Of a stretch of DNA of 64,000 nt, positions 10,164-22,658 are shown piece after piece. The stretch is from Panorpa germanica (Eukaryota; Arthropoda; Insecta; Mecoptera; Panorpidae): the NCBI GenBank assembly GCA_963678705.1, contig OY783204.1, positions 8,328,654 through 8,392,653 on the forward strand. The letters run 5' to 3'. The notes beneath the pieces are model-generated. The model made no database searches and was not told the DNA's origin. It was given only the letters and a program-made list of their open reading frames with translations. The position numbers were made by a program, and so were the translations under genes. How positions within the stretch are numbered: the stretch's first letter is position 1; each line of letters begins with the position of its first letter.

Positions 10164-11471
10164 ATCAACGCGAGCTTATGACTCGCGCTTACTGGGAATT
10201 CCTCGTTCATGGGGAACAATTGCAAGCCCCAATCCCTAGCACGAAGGAGGTTCAACGGGTTACCCGTTCCTTTCGGACAGGGAGGACACGCTGATTCCTT
10301 CAGTGTAGCGCGCGTGCGGCCCAGAACATCTAAGGGCATCACAGACCTGTTATTGCTCAATCTCGTGCGACTAAATGTCGCCTGTCCCTCTAAGAAGAAT
10401 TGTTTGTACGCCAGTAGTAAAAACTCAGACCATCAAGACCGAAGTCAAGAAGCCGAGCCTTTGAGATACTGAAAATACGCCTATTTAGCAGGCTAGAGTC
10501 TCGTTCGTTATCGGAATTAACCAGACAAATCGCTCCACCAACTAAGAACGGCCATGCACCACCACCCACTGAATCAAGAAAGAGCTCTCAATCTGTCAAT
10601 CCTTCCAGTGTCCAGTTTAGGCAAAATTTAGCCTGCTTTAAGCACTCTAATTTGTTCAAAGTAAACGTATCGGCCCGCCTCGACACTCGTTTAAGAGCAC
10701 CGTGATGAGATTTTGAGTTGGGTTGCCTTTTTACGGGCGAACCCACCGATAGGACGTCCCATATCATGCCAGTTAAACACCGCGAGCGGTGAACCGACAG
10801 TATGGGACACAAATTCAACTGCGAGCTTTTTAACCGCAACAACTTTAATATACGCTATTGGAGCTGGAATTACCGCGGCTGCTGGCACCAGACTTGCCCT
10901 CCAATTGATCCTTGTTAAAGGATTTAAAGTGTACTCATTCCGATTACGGGGCCTCGGATGAGTCCCGTATCGTTATTTTTCGTCACTACCTCCTCGTGCC
11001 GAGAGTGGGTAATTTGCGCGCCTGCTGCCTTCCTTGAATGTGGTAGCCGTTTCTCAGGCTCCCTCTCCGGAATCGAACCCTGATTCCCCGTTACCCGTAA
11101 CGACCATGGTAGTCGCAGAAACTACCATCGACAGTTGATAAGGCAGACATTTGAAAGATGCGTCGTCTGTACGAGACCGTACGATCAGCCCAAAGTTATT
11201 CAGAGTCACCAAATCAAACGGTATACAAGGCAAGCCCGCTACCGATTGGTTTTGATCTAATAAAAGCATTCCTTCCATCTCTGGTTGGAACTCTATTTGC
11301 ATGTATTAGCTCTAGAATTACCACAGTTATCCAAGTAAGTGTGGGTACGATCTAAGGAACCATAACTGATGTAATGAGCCATTCGCGGTTTCACCTTAAT
11401 GTGGCTTGCACTGAGACATGCATGGCATAATCTTTGAGACAATCATATGACTACTGGCAGGATCAACCAGA
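9974..11471 (-). rRNA. 18S rRNA gene with large central deletion (pseudogene)
   Basis: Both ends are recognisable: the 3' end at 9974 (TAATGATCCTTCCGCAGG on the plus strand) and the 5' end near 11471 (GGCAGGATCAACCAG). The length is about 1.5 kb, while insect 18S is usually about 1.9 kb. The missing part is central. On the minus strand, sequence ending TTTTGCCT is joined near 10611-10617 directly to GGACACTGGAAGG, skipping roughly 400 bases that include the region ending in the conserved GACTCAACACGGGAAACC. The rest, including the universal GTGCCAGCAGCCGCGGTAAT, is well kept. It cannot give a working small subunit. Confidence 0.93.
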
Positions 11472-13131
11472 GCGCTATTGAGCTTTTTATATAATTGTGT
11501 ATTTGTTATGTCAATTGGACGTCACTCCAAAGGACTACACATAATTTCTATTTATAAAATACGTTATATATAGTTCCAGACACACACAGATCCTCAATAT
11601 AACTAATATCTTATATATAATATTTTTAATAAAATATTGTCTATATATTTATATTCCAGACACACACAGATCCTTAAATATATTAAACATTATTTTATTT
11701 AATTTAATTTTTATATATTGTTATTTCCCAGACACACACACAGATCCGAAATATATATTTATAAAATATTGCCATATATATTTGTATTCCAGACACACAC
11801 AGATCCTTAAATATATTAAACATTATATTTTTAAATATATATTTACAATATATTCATATAAATATTTTGCCTCTCCAGACACACACAGATTCACAAAATT
11901 ATTTATATTTCTAGATATATTTCATATATTTATGTTCCAGACACACACAGATCCTTAAAATATATAATATATCCGGTAAAGTTTCAAACAATCTCTATAC
12001 CCGTCGTTAGATTGAAATCGACTTACGGTATGTGATAAAATCGTGTTTTAAATTTTAATATTCTTGCTCGGAAACAAGAGAGTTGATGCAAGTTTTTTTG
12101 GTTTATAGGGCGCCACATAGGAGCGTTTAGTCTTAGACGTAAGCCCGTGGCAATGCTGTTTGGTATGGTGGGGTTTATTTATTTATGTTCCACATGTTAA
12201 TTATTTTTCATTATAAGCTATTTATTTCACGAGCGTAATATAAATAAGACCACAAATAATTACTAAATAATATAGGGAAATACCGTTGCCTTGATAGAAA
12301 AGTAAATACAGGTTCTCTTTGAATAGTTAACAAAGCCACGTATATTAGGACAGTGAATAACGCGTTTCTGTACTTGTTCCGTAACTTAAACGTACTTTTC
12401 CAGTGTCGGGTGGGACAAAATCTCTACACCAAATTCCTTCTCCGAGATCAACCATATTTTCGTAGTATACTTTATTCAAGGACTTTTATTTGTTGTAATG
12501 TGGGCTAAAGAGAAGGGGACGACTCTTCAGTTTGGTTACGGTACAGTGGCAAAATTTATTTTGGGCGTTCTTAAAATAAATTTAAACACTGTCCCACACA
12601 CAACAACCATTAAGAACAACACGATGGTATTTTGTTATTCTGTCAGAAAATATAAAGTTTGTGCCATTAATAACATTTTTTGGCGAACAAACATCATTAT
12701 ATATTTTCCCCGAAACGAGCAATTTTATTCCGAAAATCATCACAACACTTTGTAACCAGTATATATCAGGTTTCCAATTACACTTAATTTACCATAGATA
12801 TATATTCGTTTTCAATTTGTATTGAAATTGTACCATCTTATTTATTATATTAAAAACATAAAATATATGTTTATTAGTGAGGGATGATTTTATTGCTCGT
12901 CTCTGAAGCAGTTTTTTGTCGTACTCCAGGACTCTTAATTTTTAACAATTTGTATAAATTGTTTTATAAATAGATCACACAGATCCAGTTTTCTAGGATA
13001 TTTAATATATTTTGTTCCAGACACACACAGATCCTCTTAAAATACATTATCCTGTAGACGCCTTTTATACAGTCATACCAGGGACTGAACAGACCTGTTT
13101 TATATGTACTCTTTAGTACTATCTCTTTAAT
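11472..13131. other. External transcribed spacer / upstream rDNA spacer with repeated motif
   Basis: This AT-rich region adjoins the 18S 5' end. The motif CCAGACACACACAGATCC occurs at about 11576, 11656, 11728, 11789, 11875 (variant), 11937 and 13017, with a shorter form near 12967, separated by about 60-80 bp of AT-rich sequence. It recurs at 27788. The open stretch at 12498-12755 resembles nothing I know and is not called. The spacer is cut at 13132 by Gypsy A. Confidence 0.75.
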
Positions 13132-13135
13132 ATAG

Positions 13136-13893
13136 TGTTGTAATGCTAGTTTGGATTAACGTTCTAGTAGGAGATTACTCAGCTTGGCTATGCACCACGT
13201 TGTGTTGTTAGCTTCTGTTGTAGATTCTTCTTCTGGGGCGTCTCCAGCTCGTTGAATTACGGAATGTTTTCCAGGATAAGAATTAGCTCTTTATTTTAAT
13301 AATTGATTACTTGTTTAAACGAAGTATTTGTTATAATTGAGAATACTTGAGCGGTCTAAAGTATTTTTGGTTACAACGTACCTCGTTGGAACAACTGGTA
13401 TCTTTTAAAATACTATTAATTAAACACTTTGATTAAAAATAGGTTATTTATTAGTTGTATCTTATTATTTAAATACTAAATTACAATCGTATTTTATTCA
13501 AGTAATGAAGATGCTAATTATATAACGAAATGATAATTCTTGTGTAACAAATTTGATTAATAGTGAAAACGTGCTTACAGCAATAACTCGATGTTTACAA
13601 TTATAGTTGTTTAACTCTTGAAATTAAAACGAAGACTGACTCCCTGACTCGAGTCCAGCTCGGTATATTACCGATTTATTTACAATCTCTCATCGTATAA
13701 CACTGTGCTCAGTGTTACCTAGGTTTGAAACAATATAAAACGTCCACAGACCAGCGTCAATATTAACAAGCGCTTAATTTAAATAATCATTTGTTACAAT
13801 CTTAATATTAAAACTAAAATTAACATAATATAATTCTTATGTGATAATTAACAAAAATAAAAGGTAAGTACGTCATTGCACGTACTTACAACA
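13136..13893 (-). repeat. Gypsy A 3' LTR
   Basis: This 758-bp direct repeat of 23660-24417 has termini TGTTGTAATGC...CTTACAACA on the plus strand, a perfect short inverted terminus. The ATAG duplication lies outside it. Confidence 0.95.
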
Positions 13894-14135
13894 CTCCTCA
13901 ACCAAAGAAAAGGAACGCATATAAAACAAAACATATGCGTTTCTGCTCTAAGGAAAAGAAAAAGGAAAAATGAGATAACACCCCCTTCCAAAAAAAAAGG
14001 GACACGTATAAAAACAAAATATACGAGTTACAATTCTAGAAAAAAACAAAAAGAGAAGCAAACGATAACGTTTCTAATCCCATCGTATAGAGTTGACACT
14101 GCTTCACAAAACAATCATCCCTGACAAAATCCATC

Positions 14136-17091
14136 CTACACGTCAAGGTTTGGTTTATTGGTACAAAATCTCTTCAACCTATTATTATGAACTATCGTAT
14201 GTTTTTTACCAATGAGTATTTCTGTATTAACAGGGGATATGATTTTAGTAATTTTATATGGCCCTATGTATAATGGTAAAAGTTTTTTTGTCTGACCTTT
14301 GCTTGGTAATTGTTCATTTCTTAACAATACTAATCCGTTTATTTCAGGTGTGAAAAGAGAGTTGACCTTTTTATCAAAATGCAATTTTGTTTTTTCTTTA
14401 TTCTTAATTAGGTTATTTATAGCGAGTTCTCTTGCTACTTGTAGCCTGTGTTTGAGTTCTACTATAAAATTATTATAAGTATTTATTTCGGTAGGTTCTT
14501 TATAAAATATTGAAGGCAGACTTGCCTTATGCCCATAAATTAGTTCGAAAGGGGTAAAACCGGTCGCGGTATGCGGAGTTGTGTTATACACGAACATTGC
14601 ATAGGGAACCCAATTTACCCAATCATCATGCTTATTACAAAAATTCCTTAGATATTCAGCAAGCGTTCTATGAACTCTTTCTAAGGCACCGTTGGTTGCT
14701 GGTCTAAACGCCGTTGTTTTTAACTGTTTAATTTTTAACAACTTGCATATATCTTTAAAGACTTTTGACATAAAATTTGTTCCTTGATCTGTTAGGATCA
14801 TGTCAGGAACTCCGTATTTACAAATGACATTAGTTACTAGTGCTTTTGCAACAGTATTTGCCTCCTGGTTTATTATAGGAATGGCTTCTGTAAATTTTGT
14901 AAGGTCGTCTTGTATTGTTAATAAGTATTTATATTTGTCGTCGTCGTCTTTCTTTGGAAGATATACTATGTCTAAGGCCAGTCTTTCGAAACTGTGTTTC
15001 GATGTCGATGTAATTGTTAATGGACATTTATTTAATTTACATACTTTGTTTTTTTGACATAATTCACAGTGTCTAATAAATTTTTTGACTTTTCTAACCA
15101 TACCTGAAAAATTAAAGTGTAATTTTAGTCGTCTAATTGTCTTAGAGACTCCTAAATGTCCTGCTGTAGGATTAATATGAAATTCCGAAATTATATTATT
15201 TAATAATTCGGGGTCACTGATTTTAAGTATAGTGTCATTATAAATATGTACTGATATATTTGTTTTGTCAAAAATATATCTGAGCATAGTTCGTATCTGA
15301 GCAAAATCTAATTTAGTTAGTTCAGATTCAAACCTTTTCATGGCGATATTAGTAATTTTATGTAAGGTACAAAAATTTTTTAAATTTACTAATGCCAAAA
15401 ATATTTCTTTATAGTTTGATAAATTAAAATGAAATTCCTTAATTATTAAACAAATAATAAATCTAGTATTAATTTTGATATATGCAATTTCTGATACATC
15501 CTTCTTTTGTATTAGAAACTCATTAATATTACTAAATTTATTTATTAATTCAGGACAATTTCCAATTGAATTTTTAAAATCTTTTGATACAAAGTCTACT
15601 AGTGAATATGACGTTGGTGCGTCATATAACCCTTTATCATGTTCGACTACTTTACTATTTATAATAATTTTATTTTCGATTATTTTTAAATAATCTTCAT
15701 ATGTAACATCCAAAGTATCAGCCTGGACTGAATATACGCGACTTAGAGCATCTACGTGTGGGATTGAACTACCTGGCCTATATATTACTTCGTAATTATA
15801 TTCTTCCAGTTTTATCCGCCAACCCATAAGTCTAGAACTCGGGTCTCTAATACTCATTAACCAAGTTAATGCCTGATGGTCTGTTACAATACTAAAAAAC
15901 TTTCCATAGAGATAGGGTCTAAAATGTGCTACTGCCCATACCACTGCCAATAACTCACGTTCCGTAGTTGAATAATTTTGTTGTGCTTTGTTTAGGGTTC
16001 TTGAAGCATATGCTATCGGGTGGCTTTCTTTAATAGTACCTTGTGAAAGAACTGCACCTAAAGCATATTTACTTGCGTCCGTGGTTACAACAATTTTTTT
16101 GCTAAAGTCCGGGTATTGTATAATAAGTGATGCACTTAGTTTGTTTTTTAGGGTTTGAAATGATTCGTCGCACTGGTTTGACCATTCTAACACCTTACCA
16201 TTACTATTCGCTGCATTATATAGTGGTTTTGCTATCTCTGCGTAATGAGGTATATGTCTACGGTAATAGCCTGACATACCTAAAAATGTTTTTATCTGTT
16301 TAGGACTGTTTGGAATAGGGAAATTCTTTATCACTTCTACCTTAGAAGCATCTGGTAGAATACCCGTCTCATTGATAACATGATCTAAATAAATTAAATC
16401 TTTATGAAGAAAATTACATTTGGACGGTTGAAGTTTTAAATTATGTTCTCTTAATTTGGTAAATACATTTTTTAATCTCTGGTTATGCTCGGAAATATTT
16501 TTACCAAAAATGACTACGTCGTCTAAATAAATCAAACATTCCATTCCTTGCAACCCAGTCTCTGAAACATAGGAGGGGCTCCTTTAAGTCCGAATGGCAT
16601 TCTTATAAATTGATAATGTTTAAAATTTGCACTAAATGCTGTTTTTTCTTTGTCCTCGGGAAGCATTGGGACCTGGTAAAAACCACTTGCCAAATCAAGT
16701 GTGGAAAAAAATTTTGCACCACTAAGCTGGTCTAGTATATCATGTATAAGAGGCAAAGGATAAGCATCACTCGTCGTCTGCTCATTAAGTTTACGAAAAT
16801 CAACAACAACGCGAAACTGTTTGTTTCCCGACGCATCTGCTTTCTTGGGTACTACTAATAAAGGTGCGTTATAGGGTGAGTCGCTTTCTTCAATGATATT
16901 GTTAACCAATAGTTCTTGAATGTGCTTCTCAACAATTTCTTTTTGTGCGTAAGGTAATCTATACGGTTTAACGTTAACAGGCTTGGATGAGTTAATTTTT
17001 ATTTTATGACTTAATGCACTCGTACAAGATAACTTGTCTCCCGGTAAAAAAAATATGTCGTTAAAGTCGTTACAGATTTCTATTAATTCTG
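14136..17091 (-). pseudogene. Gypsy A pol: reverse transcriptase, RNase H, integrase
   Basis: This is the polymerase part of a Ty3/Gypsy element. Reverse transcriptase is seen from the R-V-V-V-D-F-R-K-L-N motif and FSTLDLASGFYQVP (about 16690) to YLDDVVIFG (about 16520). RNase H starts at TTDASKYALGAVLSQ (about 16070). Integrase shows an H-H-C-C zinc site ending CELCQKNK (about 15060), then a DDE core with LALDIVYLP, LTDQGTNF and a glutamate in NGALERVHRTL. An 805-codon frame covers 14136-16553. Two lesions break it: a small deletion near 16550 just before YLDD, and a frameshift near 17092. Otherwise the catalytic residues are present, so inactivation is recent. Confidence 0.92.
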
Positions 17092-18608
17092 CTATATAAA
17101 TTCTGAATTGACATGTGAAAGATCTAAATTGTTTAGTAAAAGTTCCTTACGGTTGTTAGGATTTGATTTTGAAAAATGATAAATATTAAATTGATCTATT
17201 GGAATGATATTCGGTTTCAAATTACTAAGTATTATATTTTCCATTGAAGAATTTACTATTGATATATAAAAAATATTCCTAACGGGGTTAATTAATGCAT
17301 TGGCTAAGAAGACTTCAGGTAACAATTCTCTAGCTACACAAACTCCTACTGTAGACCCTGACATAGGAATTACTTTCCTTGTACGTGCTGGTAAAATGAT
17401 ACTGTTTATGTTATTTAGTGGGAGCTCAAATATTTTGCCACGTTCTGAGAAATGTACGCTGTTCTTTTCCAGATTAATTACTGCTTTTAATTTTCGTAGA
17501 ATATCTAAACCTATAATTCCATCGTGTTCAATAGGAAAGTCCTCTGACACAACCTGTAAAGTTTGTTTCGACCTATAACTATCTAAAATTATAGAGGTTT
17601 TAAGTGAACCTAAAGTATAAGGTGTGCCTTCAGAAATACCCTTTAATAGAATTTTAGATGTATTGTTAATTCTGATATTACTACTTAAAATATTCTGTTT
17701 AATTAAGGAAATTTGAGAACCTGTATCCAATAAAAATGATACAGTTTTAGCTTTGGCTGCGACTATTTTGAGTTGGATAGTGTCAGCTGTTTGCTTAACC
17801 TTAATATTTTTATTTAAACTATTAAAACTTAGAATATCATTAGGATCTTGTAAACTATTCATATCAATTTCATTAAAATCATAAAAAGAACATAATTCAT
17901 TATCTGAATTCTGTTTTGTTTTGTTAGTAAAAGATGCTTGCGAACAATCAGATTTGAGCTGTCTTGATCTTTTACAACAATTAGAAGGTTCTGATAAAAC
18001 TGTAGCCTCTCTACAAGTATTAACCTGCGCAACGGGGTTAACCGCATCTACATTTTCCTTCTTAATAAAACAATACTTTTCAATATGACCATTTTTTTTA
18101 CAATGGTTACAAAATAAATTTTTAATTTTCGTTTCGACCTTATTAGAAAATTGCCTACTTGAAACTGACTTACTACTAGAATTAGATTGATTTGAATGTG
18201 TCTTGACTCTAACATGCTTTCTTCTTTCTAGCGTGCGCCAACGTTTTTCAAGAAAGTCTGTAAATTCATTTAAGGTTGGTAATTCAGAAACATTTCTGTT
18301 TTCCCATTCCTTAAGTGAGTTAAAATCTAATTTGATTTTTAAAATATGTATAAAATTAAAATCTGAATGGTTAGAGTAAATTCCTAACTCGGTTAAGGCT
18401 CTAACTGATTCATTAATTTCGTCAAGAAATTTTTTGATATTTGTTTCTGACTCTAAACGTATAACATTGTAGTTTATTAAATTGTCTAAGCAGGTTTTAA
18501 TAAGTGCTACTTTATTGTCATAGCGTTTACAAAGGATGTTCCAAACAATTTCATAATTATCGTTTGTTAATGGATAATTCTTTATGAGTTTGAGTGGTTC
18601 TCCCGTCA
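17092..18608 (-). CDS. Gypsy A gag (C-terminal part) and protease
   Basis: The frame resumes gag directly after the LINE target duplication, at the segment T-G-E-P-L-K-L-I-K. It carries one CCHC knuckle, CNHCKKNGHIEKYC (about 18070-18115), and an aspartic protease with FLLDTGSQISLI (about 17725) and a later G-L-D-I-L motif. The gag body (Y-E-I-V-W-N-I-L-C-K-R-Y-D-N-K) resembles the DUF1759 gag family of BEL/Pao elements more than a classical Gypsy gag. The ATG-like start is not a real start: the true gag start is at 22658, beyond the LINE. Confidence 0.85.
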
Positions 18609-18620
18609 AATTTAACTTTA
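18609..18620. repeat. Target-site duplication of the LINE (second copy 22184-22195)
   Basis: AATTTAACTTTA occurs at both edges. Removing the LINE and one copy rejoins the Gypsy A gag frame (K-L-N then L-T-G-E-P), which shows that the LINE landed in an existing Gypsy element. Confidence 0.9.
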
Positions 18621-18707
18621 TTTTTTGTTTTATATTTATTTTCTTCTTTGCCTTGACTTTCTTTCGTCATAGCCACCATCAAATAATTTTTTAACATATT
18701 TTATAAT

Positions 18708-19742
18708 TTATAATTCAATTTTACACATTTCTAAATATTTCAATAATTCACTAATTAATTTTAAATCACTTAACAAAAATTTAGTATTAACAGGAAAAGT
18801 TTTAATCACATCTAATATACCACTATTCAATTTTGATCTTTCTAAACTATAATTTATGCATTCAAATATAATATGATCCAAAGTTCCTTCTTCACCACAT
18901 TGACATCTATCGTCAGATTTAATATTAATTTTGTACAGATGAGCTGGAGTTTTGCAATGATTACTTTTGATTCTGATTATAGTTGATATAATTTTGCGGG
19001 ACTCATTTCTAAACCATCTCTTCTTACTTAAATTTGGATGCAACATATAATAATCTCTTCCTTTTAACTGACTTTTGTTAATGAAATCTGTGTTTCTTAA
19101 ATTGAAGTTAAATTTTTTGATTATATTAAAAATTTCATATGAAGGTAATTTCACTCTCATCTCAATTTCCAAATTTATTGATTCCTTTGCCAATTTATCC
19201 GCAATTTCGTTTCCTCTTATTCCACAATGTCCTGGTATCCACATAAATTTTATGGTATTATTCCTATTTATTATATTGAAATACATCTCCTTAATTTTGC
19301 ATGTTAAAATATTATTATTTGATTTGTTATCATTTGAATTTAAATTTTTTAAAACACTTAAAGAATCCGTTATTATTATAATTTAATTGTTGTTGATATT
19401 TTCATTAATTTCCAATGCTTTTAATAATGCTAATTTTTCTCCAGTGTAAGAGCAAACTTTGTTATTTAATTTATATTTATAATATCTTAAATTTATCTGT
19501 TCATATATAGCAAATCCTGCTTCATTTCTTTCAAAATCAATGGATGCATCTGTATATATTATTTTTGTAAAATTTATATTAAATTGATGCATTATATTTA
19601 AAAAAATTTCATTATTTATCGCATTATTAAAAGATTTTGACAATAATTTTGTGTTAATATATATATCCATAGGTTTAATTAATGATTCAAAAGGAATAGA
19701 GTATATAGGCGATTTCGAATTTCTTTGTATATTTAATTTCAT
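18708..19742 (-). pseudogene. LINE RNase H domain and C-terminal zinc motif
   Basis: The upper part (19383-19742) shows the first RNase H motif, I-I-Y-T-D-A-S-I-D. A frameshift near 19383 leads to the second part (18708-19286), which carries KFMWIPGHCGIRGNEIADKL, the conserved H-C-G-x-x-G-N-E-x-A-D end of RNase H. After it, CQCGEEGTLDHIIFEC is a C-x-C...H-x4-C motif common at the end of I-type proteins. RNase H would remove template RNA during element copying. The frameshift means no single protein is made. Confidence 0.85.
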
Positions 19743-19778
19743 GTAACTATTTATTAAAATAGGTTTATTCTTTTTGTT

Positions 19779-21068
19779 CTAATAAAAAGAGTTTTGAATA
19801 TATGTAGATAATAACTTAATTTTATCAATAATTAGGAATTTCGATAAAGGTTCACATTTAACATAAAATTTATCACTAAGCAGTTGGTTTCTAAATTGTA
19901 ATGGAGCTATATTAGATTCAGCTTGAAGTATATGAGTTGGAGTTGAAGTCATGCAACCTAAAGCGATTCTTAAGCTTCTGTATTGTATTCTATCCAATTT
20001 TAATAATCTTGATTTGGAAGCTGTACTAATTAATATACTTGAATAGTCTAAATGTGAACTTATAATTGCTTGATAAATTTGTAGTAAAGAAATAGGATGA
20101 GCTCCCCATTTACCTCCTGCTAGACTTCTTAAAACATTTATTCCTCTGTTGCATTTAGGTATAATTTTATCAATTTCGAAGCTCCAAGAAGATTTACAAT
20201 CAAACCAAATACCTAAAAATTTTGCTCTATTTGATATAATAATATTTTTGTTATTATATATTATCCTCGGACTTGATATAATTTTGTGTCTAGTAAAAAT
20301 GACAGCTTGAGATTTTTCTACTGAGATTTCTAATTCAATTTTGTCTAATATATCTCTTAATTTGCATAATTTCTTGTTAATTCTCTTCCTTAAACATTCT
20401 ATGGATGGGCCAATACTATATATAACAATATCATCTGCAAATTGTAAAATAAATGTGTGATCGTCTTTTAATTTAGAAATGTCTTTAGAATATATTGTGT
20501 ATAAAAGTGGACTAAGAATAGATCCTTGAGGTAGGCCTTTATTGCAGGTAAATGGTCCTATTAAATTTTTTTCATTTCTTACATAAATGGATCTAAATTC
20601 AAAATATGACATTAACCAATTTGTAATTTTACTGGTTATTCCAATTTCTCTTAATTTCAGTTGTAGGTTAGGATATGTAACTGCATCATAAGCTCCCTTA
20701 ATATCTAAGAACACATCTAGCATGTACTTATTAGAGCTGTACGTTTTTTGAATGTCCAGATTGAATATATTTAATCTGTCATGCACACTTCGATTTTTTC
20801 TAAATCCAAATTGCGAATCTGGTAATTTATTGTTGTGTTCTAAATACCATTCTAATCTGTTTTTCAAAATATTTTCCATTGTTTTGGCTACGCATGATAT
20901 TAAAGTAATTGGTCGATATGATGATGCTACTTCAGGATTCTTTCCAGATTTTAAAATAGGGACAATAATATGATTTTTCCAATCACTAGGAATTATTCTG
21001 GTATTGAATATATTATTAAAATTGTTAATTAGGACAATTTTGGCGCTTTTAGGTAAATTTTGGATCAT
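19779..21068 (-). CDS. LINE reverse transcriptase domain
   Basis: This 429-codon open stretch has ordered non-LTR reverse transcriptase motifs: SSYRPITLISCVAKTMENIL, a Q-F-G-F-R block, V-F-L-D-I-K-G-A-Y-D-A-V (catalytic Asp), GLPQGSILSPLLYTIY and the catalytic LQFADDIVIYS. The frame upstream, from the linker at 21167-21556, is shifted, so this domain is detached from the endonuclease. The active-site residues are intact. Confidence 0.9.
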   Translation of the reverse strand: MIQNLPKSAKIVLINNFNNIFNTRIIPSDWKNHIIVPILKSGKNPEVASSYRPITLISCVAKTMENILKNRLEWYLEHNNKLPDSQFGFRKNRSVHDRLNIFNLDIQKTYSSNKYMLDVFLDIKGAYDAVTYPNLQLKLREIGITSKITNWLMSYFEFRSIYVRNEKNLIGPFTCNKGLPQGSILSPLLYTIYSKDISKLKDDHTFILQFADDIVIYSIGPSIECLRKRINKKLCKLRDILDKIELEISVEKSQAVIFTRHKIISSPRIIYNNKNIIISNRAKFLGIWFDCKSSWSFEIDKIIPKCNRGINVLRSLAGGKWGAHPISLLQIYQAIISSHLDYSSILISTASKSRLLKLDRIQYRSLRIALGCMTSTPTHILQAESNIAPLQFRNQLLSDKFYVKCEPLSKFLIIDKIKLLSTYIQNSFY

Positions 21069-21166
21069 TTCATATGAGATTCTGTCAATACCAGTACTTG
21101 TTTTCTTGTTATGATTTAAACTGTAATTTAATTCTTCTAACTCTATAGATTTATCTAAAAATTCTA

Positions 21167-21775
21167 CTACTTTAAAATTTTACCACAATATTTTCTAGCA
21201 AACTCTTCAATCCAATCATTATTCATACTTCTGGTGTTTTGATTTATATTCGGTCTTGATAATTTATGCACTACTCCCCAAATTAATTTAGCTGGAGTGT
21301 TTGGCTTAATATTTTCACAAAATTTCTTGTATTCCTCCTTCCTTCTTATCCTAAAATACTTTTGTGTGTTTGCTTGTTCCTTTTTAAAATTTAGATAATT
21401 TTCCATATTAGAATTTCTATTAAATTTAGTTAAAGCTAATCTTCTTTTAGCAACCATTTTATTACAATTGCTGTCCCACCATAGGGGTTTTTCATGTTTT
21501 GGGTCCTTATTATAAATTTTAGTGCATGGAATACTTTCCTCCGCTGACTCATTCATGGTATTAATTAAATGCTCATAGCTGATATATAAATTTGAACCAT
21601 TATCAAGTTTATTGGATATAATATTTTGATATTCATTCCAGTCAGCTTTTTTGAAATTTCTTCTAGTGATATAATTCCTTGTTCTACCTATGTCAACATT
21701 ATTTGAATTTTGTTAAATTAAAAAGTATGGGATAATGACCACTCCCCATGCTGTCATTTAATACCTTCCAGTCTA
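21167..21775 (-). pseudogene. LINE endonuclease-RT linker, frameshifted
   Basis: The stretch 21167-21556 encodes a lysine-rich linker with PLWWDSNCNKMVAKRRLA, the W-W-x-x-x-C motif found between endonuclease and reverse transcriptase in I and Jockey type elements. At least one frameshift (about 21715) and one stop (about 21167) separate it from its neighbours. Confidence 0.75.
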
Positions 21776-22183
21776 TTAACATGTGCTAGGAGTAATAAGG
21801 GTTAAATCCAAGATACTATCTCTTCTATAAGGATGGTGGACTCTTGTAGGACAATCATTGTTAGCTATATGAAGAAGTTCTTCATCAATAAATTTATTCA
21901 ATTCTTGTCCTTCGTAATTTATTAAGTTGTTTATATTCCATGATGGATGAAGTGAATTAAAATCTCCTGTTAGTATCACTGGTAATTTAATTTGTCTGTA
22001 TATTTGTTTCCATTTTAAACTGTCAATTTTGTGTCCTGGAGGAACGTATCTTGATGTAATACATATTTCAATATTATTTAATTTTGTACTAATTGCAGTG
22101 AGTTCCATATTATTTACTGGTTTAGTTATATGTAATCTTTTATATCTTATACTTTTATGTATAATAATGGCCGTACCTCCATT
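21776..22183 (-). pseudogene. LINE endonuclease, truncated at the N-terminus
   Basis: A G-G-T-A-I-I-I-H-K-S segment at the upper edge, then VILTGDFNSLHPSW and the S-I-L-D-L-T-L-I motif, are the GDFN and (S)xLDL blocks of the APE-type endonuclease that nicks target DNA. The first third of the domain is missing because the element is 5'-truncated at 22183. Confidence 0.85.
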
Positions 22184-22658
22184 AATTTAACTTTAAATAG
22201 TGCATTTTTTTAATGTTTGATAGTTTGCTATTATTACGAATTAAATTTGTAAACAATTCCATAAAACTTTGCCAATTAATATATTCTCCATCAAAAACAG
22301 TTAGTTGCATTGGACTTAAATTTAAGTTTCTTATTGAATCTATACTTTTTGAGTCATCGACAATGGGTCTATCATCCTCAAACGTTTGTTTATAATTCAA
22401 CAAATAAATTAGGGTGTCGTCGTACATACTTTCAACCTCCATAGACTTATTGACTATAGCCGAAGCTTCCTCATCTTTTAGGGTTGGAAGTAATGCTTCT
22501 ACAATACCATTATATTTTATCCAAGCTTTTTCTAAATTTTTAATTTTTAAATCAACGATCGTTAAGGATGTTGACTGGGCTTCTAAATTTTTGGAAAACT
22601 CATTGATTAAGTTGATTGTATTCTCAACTAAAGTGAGTGAATAAACGTTCGGTGCCAT
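22184..22658 (-). CDS. Gypsy A gag, N-terminal part
   Basis: It starts at ATG 22656-22658 and runs until the LINE insertion interrupts it. It holds a coiled-coil-like first half, then LTVFDGEYINWQSF and K-K-M-H-Y-L-K-L-N. These match the 'L-P-x-F-x-G-x-x-x-x-W-x-x-F ... K-L-x-Y-L' pattern of the DUF1759 gag-like family usual in BEL/Pao retrotransposons. It continues, after removal of the LINE, at 18608. Confidence 0.85.

Larger units (their letters stand above)
18621..22183 (-). mobile_element. I-type non-LTR retrotransposon nested in Gypsy A
   Basis: This 3.56-kb LINE on the minus strand is flanked by a 12-bp TSD. Domain order is apurinic-type endonuclease, reverse transcriptase, RNase H and a C-terminal cysteine/histidine motif. 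RNase H after reverse transcriptase points to the I superfamily (I, LOA, R1-like groups). It is 5'-truncated inside the endonuclease, so no ORF1 is present. The 3' end is A/T-rich without a clear long poly-A tail. Confidence 0.88.

Noticed and set aside
10064..11355. Several ORFs of 65-98 codons on both strands
   Set aside because: All lie inside the 18S rRNA gene, where GC-rich sequence yields chance frames.
12498..12755. 85-codon ORF in the rDNA spacer
   Set aside because: No recognisable motif, composition like the surrounding spacer, no duplicate elsewhere in the window.
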